Shown here in pieces: positions 1-4,515 of a stretch of 6,196 nt of DNA; within the stretch, counting starts at the first letter, position 1, and every line of letters begins with the position of its first letter. Under the pieces are notes generated by a model. The model saw only the letters and a list, made by a program, of their open reading frames with translations, did not search any database and was not told the origin of the DNA. The DNA lies in the NCBI GenBank assembly GCA_028711875.1, contig JAQTRJ010000139.1, positions 1 through 6,196 on the forward strand, given 5' to 3'. A program made the translations under genes and the position numbers. This DNA is from a bacterium. Its GTDB lineage: Bacteria; Electryoneota; RPQS01.

Positions 1-1
1 G

Positions 2-76
2 ACTTCCGAGGAGCAGGAGATCGCCCGCACCGCGCTCGAAAAAGCCGTGGCGATTCTCAAGGTTGGGCAGGAATAG
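2..76 (+). CDS. C-terminal end of an unidentified protein (partial)
   Basis: An open frame enters from the left edge and stops at TAG 74-76. It gives 24 residues, TSEEQEIARTALEKAVAILK then VGQE. The fragment is helical and charged with an Ala/Leu pattern, compatible with the last helix of a helical-repeat or coiled protein, but it is too short to assign to a family. It is read as real because the frame is open to the edge, it lies on the same strand as all other genes here, and non-coding-looking sequence follows at once. No strong terminator sits right after it; the nearest convincing hairpin is at 220-248. Confidence 0.55.
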   Translation, partial: TSEEQEIARTALEKAVAILKVGQE

Positions 77-203
77 TTTTCGATTGGTTCGGGGCGAAAC
101 GGGAGATTCACCGCCAGCAACAAGAACCGCCGAGCCGGGTTCAGCGCAAAGTTTTTTCTGACACGAATACGTAGCCGTGCGTAACCCGGCCGGAATTTTC
201 TGA

Positions 204-213
204 GCGACGTCGC
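204..213. repeat. 10-bp perfect palindrome GCGACGTCGC
   Basis: GCGACGTCGC is its own reverse complement. It lies six bases before the hairpin at 220-248, in the gap upstream of the TPR-like gene. It could be a dimeric regulator site or chance; nothing else in the window repeats it. No -35/-10 pair with good spacing was found beside it. Confidence 0.3.
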
Positions 214-219
214 TATAGC

Positions 220-248
220 AACGGATAGTTCTTCATGAACTATCCGTT
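220..248 (+). terminator. Perfect 12-bp hairpin with short T-tract, probable intrinsic terminator or attenuator
   Basis: Arms AACGGATAGTTC (220-231) and GAACTATCCGTT (237-248) are exactly complementary around a 5-base loop, TTCAT. Counting the end of the arm, four T's occur (247-250), then CCGTTT. The stem is long and perfect but only moderately GC-rich and the T-tract is short, so it may be a terminator for the gene ending at 76 or an attenuator in the leader of the gene starting at 319. An ATG at 235 lies in its loop and is in frame with the downstream gene, but the hairpin makes it an unlikely start. Confidence 0.6.
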
Positions 249-262
249 TTCCGTTTCCGGGG

Positions 263-317
263 GCACGTGGTTTGCTCTCTGGAGTGTGAATCGAATCTTC
301 ACACAGGGAACACGTGC
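263..317 (+). promoter_or_regulatory. Nested inverted repeats in the leader of the TPR-like gene
   Basis: Outer arms GCACGTG (263-269) and CACGTGC (311-317) enclose a second perfect inverted repeat, GTGTGAA (284-290) and TTCACAC (298-304), with loop TCGAATC. The ribosome site AGGGA (305-309) lies between the inner and outer 3' arms, and the start codon follows one base after the outer arm. If transcribed, this could fold around the initiation region and control translation. Alternatively, since CACGTG is itself a palindrome, the two copies 47 bp apart may be DNA-binding sites for a regulator. The sequence supports the symmetry; the function is inferred. Confidence 0.4.
305..309 (+). promoter_or_regulatory. 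Ribosome binding site AGGGA for the TPR-like gene
   Basis: AGGGA ends 9 nt before ATG 319. That ATG is followed directly by a typical signal peptide, so this site decides the start in favour of 319 over the in-frame ATG at 235, which has no ribosome site and lies in a hairpin loop. Confidence 0.6.
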
Positions 318-318
318 G

Positions 319-2310
319 ATGCCTCGCAAAATCATCACCTTGCTCTTCTCGATCACGATCTGGGCGGGCATGTCCGTCGGGCAAATGGCAACCGACCTGC
401 CCGCCGCCGTCGAGCAGGCGAATACCTTACTCGCTGCAAGAACGGACAGCGCGGCGTGCCGTGAGCTGGCGGCAACACTCGTGCAGCTAAGCGAGGAACA
501 GCCGGCCTCGGAATATACTCCCGCCGTGGTTCTCGCCGCCGCCCGGCTCGAAGAGAAGATCGGCCACAGCACGCAAGCCGTGAAAACCGCCGAGCGGCTG
601 TGGATGAGCTATCCGGCCTCGCCGCTGGCTAAAGACGCCTTCGATTTCGCCTGGAACATCGAAACGCGTCAAGGGCAGAGTCCGCTGGCAGGAGCCAAGC
701 TTGCACTCTCCATGGCTGCCGCGCAGGGATCAAACACCACCGCGCGCTTTTACTATCGGAAAGCTTTTGATATCTACCGGCAGAACGACTGGTGGCGCAG
801 CGCCGCTGACGCGGGTCAGGATTATCTCACCCACTGTGCACGCTCCACGCCCGATGCCGAACTGATGATGGCTCTGGCCGCCGTCGCGCTCAAGGCCGGT
901 GATACCGATCTGGCCGCGCGCTCCTACCGCGAATTCACCGCGCTGTTTCCGAACCTGCCGCTGGTGGTGACGGCCTACGCGGGTCTGGGAAGCATCCATG
1001 CCGCCGCCGGACAATCCGAAACGGCCGCCGATTACAATTCGCGGGCCTGGACGATCTATCAGAAAAACCGCAAGAAGAGCGAATATAATCAGCACGAGAT
1101 TACTCAGGCGGCGGCACAGGCGCTGTGGGCGCTGCAGACCGACGCCCGCCGAGCCTTCGAAAGCCAGACGCTGCCCGATCGCGCCGTCGGCAAGAACCTG
1201 CTGCGCGAGGCGGCGGTGCTCGAAGAGGCCTACCGGCAGGTGATGCTGACCGATCCGGAGATGGCTCCTCAGGCGTTCCTGGCCATCGGGGATCTGCGCA
1301 TGCGGCTGGGCGACGCGCTCTTGGCCGAAGGATTCCGCGCGGCGATCGCTTCGGCCAGTCCCGTGAACGCGGTTCCCTATGAAGCCGCGTTGCCGGAATA
1401 CGAACGGGCGGAGGCGGCGTATTCGATGGCCTGGGAGCGGGCGTCGCTCGTTCCCGAAGACGCGCAAGCCCGGCAGATCGTGCATCGCGCCGCCGAATCC
1501 GCTTTTGAGACCGCCGTCGGGCAGGGCGATGCCTTGATCGCGTGGTCGGTGGAACTGATGAAGTACGCGCCGACTCGCCAGCCGGGGGAAGCGGGCTGCG
1601 AACCGCGGTTCCAGTTCGTAACCAATCGCGTGGCTCCGCTGGCTCGCGAGGCGGTCGCAACAAAGACCGCGGCTTTTGCTCTGACGCAGCGGATGCCGGT
1701 CATGGCTTTGGCCGAGCAGATCAGGCCCGGACTGGATTCGCCGCTGCGGGTCGTGGCCGGGGAGATGTATGCGCTGTGCGGAGAAGAGATGCGGGCGGTG
1801 ACGAAGGGAGCGTCGCAACTCGCGGGTTTGCAGACGATGGGATTCCAGAGCATGGGGCAAACCAGCCTCGTGCAATCACTTGAGAACGATTTTGCGCGGA
1901 TGACGCGCATGAACTCGGCCGCAAGCCCGGTGCTGCTCGATCTGTACGCGGCGGGCACCGCCCATTGCCAGCCGGGTGCGGAACGTCCCTATTGGGACAG
2001 CCTGTTGGTTGGATTCTATTCCGAATACGCGGCCGTGTGTCAGTCGCTTCAGTCGGACATGACGACGGCGCTCGCCAGTCTTTCGCGCGAGGATGAAGAA
2101 ACGGCTCCGCTGCGCGCGCACCTCAACCGCCTGCAAACCCAGGCCGCCTCGCAGGAATATGCCGGGCTGGTGGATTGGTACCGCTGGAGTGGGGAGTATG
2201 ACGTCCATCATCCTGCGAATAAGGAGATGACGGCCCGCTTGGCTAAGCTCGATCCGCTGAACTATGGCAATCCCTACGATTTGCCATCGGCCAGCCGCAA
2301 GGGACCGTAG
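319..2310 (+). CDS. Exported TPR-like helical-repeat protein of unknown function, 663 aa
   Basis: The product begins with a Sec-type signal peptide: basic MPRK, a hydrophobic stretch at residues 5-18, then SVG before Q22, a plausible signal peptidase I site. No lipobox Cys is seen, so it is probably periplasmic or outer-face. The rest is almost all alpha-helical and rich in Ala. Residues about 65-250 show TPR-like helix pairs: A-LEEKIGHSTQAVKTAERL at 76-94, ALKAGDTDLAARSYREFTAL at 190-209, then a third around 216-247 (AYAGLGSIHAAAGQSETAAD). Residues about 295-660 remain helical, with clusters of Tyr/Trp near the C-terminus, and match no family I recognise. TPR arrays of this kind usually act as protein-docking scaffolds, often in cell-envelope machines; the partner here is unknown. 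An in-frame ATG at 235 would add 28 residues ahead of the signal peptide and is rejected. A hairpin 11 nt after the stop suggests it is transcribed separately from aspS. Confidence 0.8.
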   Translation: MPRKIITLLFSITIWAGMSVGQMATDLPAAVEQANTLLAARTDSAACRELAATLVQLSEEQPASEYTPAVVLAAARLEEKIGHSTQAVKTAERLWMSYPASPLAKDAFDFAWNIETRQGQSPLAGAKLALSMAAAQGSNTTARFYYRKAFDIYRQNDWWRSAADAGQDYLTHCARSTPDAELMMALAAVALKAGDTDLAARSYREFTALFPNLPLVVTAYAGLGSIHAAAGQSETAADYNSRAWTIYQKNRKKSEYNQHEITQAAAQALWALQTDARRAFESQTLPDRAVGKNLLREAAVLEEAYRQVMLTDPEMAPQAFLAIGDLRMRLGDALLAEGFRAAIASASPVNAVPYEAALPEYERAEAAYSMAWERASLVPEDAQARQIVHRAAESAFETAVGQGDALIAWSVELMKYAPTRQPGEAGCEPRFQFVTNRVAPLAREAVATKTAAFALTQRMPVMALAEQIRPGLDSPLRVVAGEMYALCGEEMRAVTKGASQLAGLQTMGFQSMGQTSLVQSLENDFARMTRMNSAASPVLLDLYAAGTAHCQPGAERPYWDSLLVGFYSEYAAVCQSLQSDMTTALASLSREDEETAPLRAHLNRLQTQAASQEYAGLVDWYRWSGEYDVHHPANKEMTARLAKLDPLNYGNPYDLPSASRKGP

Positions 2311-2320
2311 TTGTGGATTC

Positions 2321-2352
2321 CGCCGTTGTCGGTCTCCTGACCGGCAATGGCG
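2321..2352 (+). terminator. 14-bp hairpin just after the TPR-like gene, probable intrinsic terminator
   Basis: Bases 2321-2334 pair with 2339-2352 around the loop TCCT; all 14 positions pair, two as G-U. The inner part is CGGTC/GACCG. It starts 11 nt after the stop codon at 2310. The T-rich stretch (TTGATTTT, about 2357-2364) is a few bases further away than in a textbook terminator, so termination could be imperfect. Confidence 0.6.
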
Positions 2353-2412
2353 CAGCTTGATTTTCGCCTTTCAAATCGCCATATTTCTTCTGCCCAATGG
2401 CGGGCAGAGTCA

Positions 2413-2439
2413 CGCGGCACCGCTTCCGGCGGTGCCGTG
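2413..2439 (+). terminator. Second GC-rich hairpin in the gap before aspS, possible terminator
   Basis: Arms CGGCACCGC (2415-2423) and GCGGTGCCG (2429-2437) are perfectly complementary around TTCCG, extended by a G-U pair and one C-G pair. It is followed by TGCTCTTTGT, a weak T-tract. It may be a back-up terminator for the TPR-like gene or a leader structure for aspS. Confidence 0.45.
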
Positions 2440-2465
2440 CTCTTTGTACACTTGCGCTTCGCCGA

Positions 2466-2485
2466 GCCGGGCGTCCCCGCCCGGC
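2466..2485. repeat. GC-rich hairpin GCCGGGCG/CGCCCGGC ahead of aspS, possible dispersed repeat
   Basis: Bases 2466-2473 pair perfectly with 2478-2485 around the loop TCCC. A T-tract (2507-2511) lies over 20 bases away, so it is not a standard terminator. Compact GC palindromes of this type often belong to REP-like intergenic families, but only one copy occurs in this window, so that is a guess. It ends 39 nt before the aspS start and would fold in the aspS leader if the promoter is upstream. Confidence 0.35.
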
Positions 2486-2524
2486 CGGAACACACTCATA
2501 ATCAAATTTTTCGGCACATTCTCC

Positions 2525-4300
2525 ATGAAACCTCGCTCACATACTTGTGGCCAGCTCCGAAAAACCGATGTCGGCCAGACTATCCATCTCCAGGGCTGGG
2601 TGGCGCGCCGCCGCGACCTCGGCGGCTTGATCTTTATTGATCTTCGCGACCGCTACGGCAAGACTCAAATGGTCGTTCACCCCGAAGAATCTCCCGATGT
2701 CACGGCTCAGGCGCACCAGCTTCACGCGGAATGGGTGATCGAAGCCGACGGCATCGTGCAGGAACGGCCGCAGGGCATGGTCAACCGCGACCTGCCGACG
2801 GGCGAGATCGAGGTCAAACTGACGGCGCTGACCGTGCTGAATCCCTGTCCGGCTCTGCCGTTCCAATTGGACGAGGCGGATAAAGCCAGCGAGGAACTTC
2901 GTCTCAAATACCGCTATCTCGATCTGCGCCGACCGGAAGTGCAGGAGGTGTTCATGCTCCGCCATCGTGTGGCACAGGTGGTGCGCGAGCATTTTTCCGG
3001 GGAGGGATTTCTCGAAATCGAGACTCCCTTCATGGTCAAGAGCACTCCCGAGGGAGCGCGCGACTATCTCGTGCCCAGCCGCATTTTCCCCGGCCATTTC
3101 TACGCGCTGCCGCAGTCGCCGCAGATCTACAAGCAACTGCTCATGGTGGCGGGCTTCGACCGCTATTTCCAGATCGTCCGCTGTTTCCGCGACGAAGACT
3201 TACGCTCCGATCGCCAGCCCGAATTCACGCAGGTGGACGTGGAAATCACCTTTGCCGATCGCGAGGTCATTTTCGGAACTGCCGAGCGCTTGTTCGTCAA
3301 GATTCTCAAACACGCCTGGGGGATTGACATTGCCACGCCACTCCCCCGTCTGACCTACCAGCACGTGATGGATACCTACGGCAGCGACAAGCCCGACCTC
3401 CGCTTCGGCCTGCCGTTCTCGAACCTGACGGATTGTTTGCGCGGCACCGACTTCCGCATCATCGCCTCTTCTATAGAAGAGGGCGGAGTGGTTATCGGCC
3501 TCTGTGTGAAGGGACAGGCGGGAGTCTCCCGCAAGGAACTGGGCGAACTCGAAAATCTGGCCCGGCAGTGCGGACTTCCGGGCCTGCTCTCGCTCAAGCT
3601 GACCGCTGAGGGCCTGGCGGGTTCGCTATCTGGAAAAATCTCCGAGGCTCAGGCGGCGGCTGTCTGCAAGGAACTGAAATCCGAGACTGGTGATCTCCTG
3701 CTCATGGCCGTCGGCAAAAAATCGGCCGTCTTAAAAGGACTGGGAGTACTGCGCCGCCTACTGGCCGAGCGGTTCCGACTGTTCGATCCGAATTCCCATG
3801 AGAATCCCAGTTTGTTCTGGGTGGTGGACTTTCCCTTGTTCGAGCGCAACGAGGAGACCGGCGAAGTTGCCGCTTCCCACCATCCGTTCACCGGATATCT
3901 GACTGAGGATGAACACCTGCTTGAGAGCGAACCCTGGAACGTCCGCTCCACCGCCTACGATCTGGTCATGAATGGCAGCGAACTCCTATCTGGTTCGATC
4001 CGTATCCATGACTCGGCTCAACAGGCTAAGATATTTCAATTATTGAAAATATCCGACGAAGAGGCGCAGCTTCGCTTCGGTTTCCTGCTCGAGGCGCTCC
4101 GCTATGGCGCACCCCCGATGGGCGGCATGGCCATCGGACTCGACCGTACCATTATGTGCCTGACCGGCGGCTCGATCCGCGATGTTATCGCCTTTCCCAA
4201 GACCAATCTGGCTCAGTCTCTCGTGGACGGCAGTCCCTCGGAGGTTGACCCGCAATTGCTTAAGGATTTGCATCTTGTAATCCAGAAACCGAAATCCTGA
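2525..4300 (+). CDS. aspS: Aspartyl-tRNA synthetase, bacterial type
   Basis: This is a cytoplasmic class IIb enzyme that charges tRNA with aspartate using ATP. All parts of a bacterial AspRS are present in 591 residues, the usual length. An OB-fold anticodon-binding domain spans about 1-105 (RRRDLGGLIFIDLRDR at 28-43, conserved Q48). The catalytic core follows, with motif 1 near 155-172, the flipping loop STPEGARDYLVPSR at 173-186, QSPQ at 197-200 and motif 2 near 218-240 (FRDEDLRSDRQPEFTQVDVE). The GAD insert covers about 290-415, then HHPFT at 452-456 and motif 3, GLDR, at 538-541. The start is ATG 2525 because MKPRSHTCGQL matches the family N-terminus; the open frame extends 87 codons upstream but that part is non-coding in character. 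No Shine-Dalgarno precedes the ATG. Specificity markers are mixed: L32 resembles tRNA-Asp-specific enzymes, while G84 (RPQG) resembles non-discriminating ones. The usual GGG before SIRIH is LSG (488-490), and the usual His of PPHGG is M532. Confidence 0.98.
   Translation: MKPRSHTCGQLRKTDVGQTIHLQGWVARRRDLGGLIFIDLRDRYGKTQMVVHPEESPDVTAQAHQLHAEWVIEADGIVQERPQGMVNRDLPTGEIEVKLTALTVLNPCPALPFQLDEADKASEELRLKYRYLDLRRPEVQEVFMLRHRVAQVVREHFSGEGFLEIETPFMVKSTPEGARDYLVPSRIFPGHFYALPQSPQIYKQLLMVAGFDRYFQIVRCFRDEDLRSDRQPEFTQVDVEITFADREVIFGTAERLFVKILKHAWGIDIATPLPRLTYQHVMDTYGSDKPDLRFGLPFSNLTDCLRGTDFRIIASSIEEGGVVIGLCVKGQAGVSRKELGELENLARQCGLPGLLSLKLTAEGLAGSLSGKISEAQAAAVCKELKSETGDLLLMAVGKKSAVLKGLGVLRRLLAERFRLFDPNSHENPSLFWVVDFPLFERNEETGEVAASHHPFTGYLTEDEHLLESEPWNVRSTAYDLVMNGSELLSGSIRIHDSAQQAKIFQLLKISDEEAQLRFGFLLEALRYGAPPMGGMAIGLDRTIMCLTGGSIRDVIAFPKTNLAQSLVDGSPSEVDPQLLKDLHLVIQKPKS
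3465..3482. repeat. 18-bp perfect palindrome inside aspS
   Basis: CCTCTTCTATAGAAGAGG is exactly self-complementary. It lies in the GAD-insert region of aspS, encoding part of IASSIEEGG (residues 313-321), and includes the codon ATA, uncommon in this GC-rich sequence. It has no loop, so as RNA it would form only a strained hairpin; as DNA it could be a dimer-binding site or chance. Confidence 0.5.
4030..4053. repeat. AT-rich imperfect inverted repeat inside aspS
   Basis: GATATTTCAAT (4030-4040) and ATTGAAAATATC (4042-4053) pair over 11 bases with one extra A and a single central T. The segment encodes KIFQLLKIS, a part of AspRS that is structurally constrained, but its codons are strikingly AT-rich compared with the surrounding gene. 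No function is assigned. Confidence 0.35.
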
Positions 4301-4323
4301 CGGAGGCTTTCCCCGGTCGGCAC

Positions 4324-4352
4324 TTGACTTCCGGCCGCTTTCTTGCTATTTT
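4324..4352 (+). promoter_or_regulatory. Sigma70-type promoter ahead of the phoH-ybeY operon
   Basis: TTGACT (4324-4329) and TATTTT (4347-4352) are separated by exactly 17 bases, five of six and four of six matches to the -35 and -10 consensus. Transcription would start near 4358-4360. It lies 24 nt after the aspS stop in a region with no coding constraint, and is the clearest promoter in the window. Downstream come a leader, a terminator hairpin and then phoH. Confidence 0.7.
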
Positions 4353-4358
4353 TGATGG

Positions 4359-4494
4359 TCGGACATTTCTCGCAGAGTTTGACTGAACGGAGCGCGTGGA
4401 CCATCCACGATTATGCCCTTCGGGGTCTTACCAGATTGGATTAGCCTCTGTTTTTTAGGGATTTCTCTAAGAACTCAGAGGCTCTTTTGATTTT
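4359..4494 (+). ncRNA. Candidate leader RNA/attenuator of the phoH operon, or independent small RNA
   Basis: The promoter at 4324-4352 and the terminator at 4443-4494 delimit a transcript of about 135 nt. Inside it are two small hairpins: CGTGG-ACCAT-CCACG (4395-4409), and CCC-TTCG-GGG (4416-4425), which has the very stable C(UUCG)G loop. I do not recognise a tRNA, 4.5S RNA, 6S RNA, T-box or common riboswitch. Because phoH begins only about 20 nt beyond the terminator, with no second promoter seen, regulated readthrough is the simpler reading. CAGAG at 4373-4377 could pair with CTCTG (4446-4450) of the terminator's 5' arm as a weak antiterminator. The exact 5' end is inferred. Confidence 0.45.
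4443..4494 (+). terminator. Intrinsic terminator between the promoter and phoH
   Basis: AGCCTCTG (4443-4450) pairs perfectly with CAGAGGCT (4476-4483). Beyond a small internal loop, a second 7-pair helix (4452-4458 with 4467-4473, one G-U) closes an 8-base loop. The stem is followed by CTCTTTTGATTTT, a good T-rich tract. The position, after a strong promoter and before a gene, is that of an attenuator. Confidence 0.7.
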
Positions 4495-4503
4495 CTGAGC
4501 AGT

Positions 4504-4508
4504 GGGAG
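4504..4508 (+). promoter_or_regulatory. Ribosome binding site GGGAG that points to a CTG start for phoH
   Basis: GGGAG ends 7 nt before CTG 4516, which is in frame with phoH. The same motif with the same 7-nt spacing precedes ATG 6025 of the last gene in this operon, which supports it as a real ribosome site. No ATG, GTG or TTG occurs in this frame between the upstream stop (4468-4470) and GTG 4570. Confidence 0.5.
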
Positions 4509-4515
4509 TAAAAGA

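Noticed and set aside
124..157. GAACC/GGTTC stem (124-128 with 138-142) followed by six T's (152-157) as a terminator of the first gene
   Set aside because: The stem is only 5 bp with a 9-base loop, and the T-tract is separated from it by 9 bases.
271..299. TTTGCT-17 bp-AATCTT as a promoter for the TPR-like gene
   Set aside because: Both hexamers match the consensus poorly and the second lies within the inner inverted repeat.
730..1875. Long open frame on the minus strand across the TPR-like gene
   Set aside because: It is antisense to a gene with a signal peptide and helical repeats; its translation is Arg/Gly/His-rich low-complexity sequence typical of a GC-rich shadow frame.
2497..2502. 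CATAAT as a -10 box for aspS
   Set aside because: No -35 match exists at suitable spacing, and the spacer would be occupied by the 2466-2485 hairpin. The aspS promoter stays unidentified.
2264..2524. Longer aspS start upstream, giving 87 extra residues
   Set aside because: The extra segment overlaps the previous gene and its terminator hairpins, is Arg/Pro/Ser-rich as expected of non-coding GC-rich DNA, and the family N-terminus begins at ATG 2525.
4354..4405. Seven-base pairing GATGGTC (4354-4360) with GACCATC (4399-4405), competing with the CGTGG/CCACG hairpin, as a riboswitch-like switch
   Set aside because: The predicted transcript start near 4358-4360 would leave most of the first arm outside the RNA, so the alternative fold would not form.
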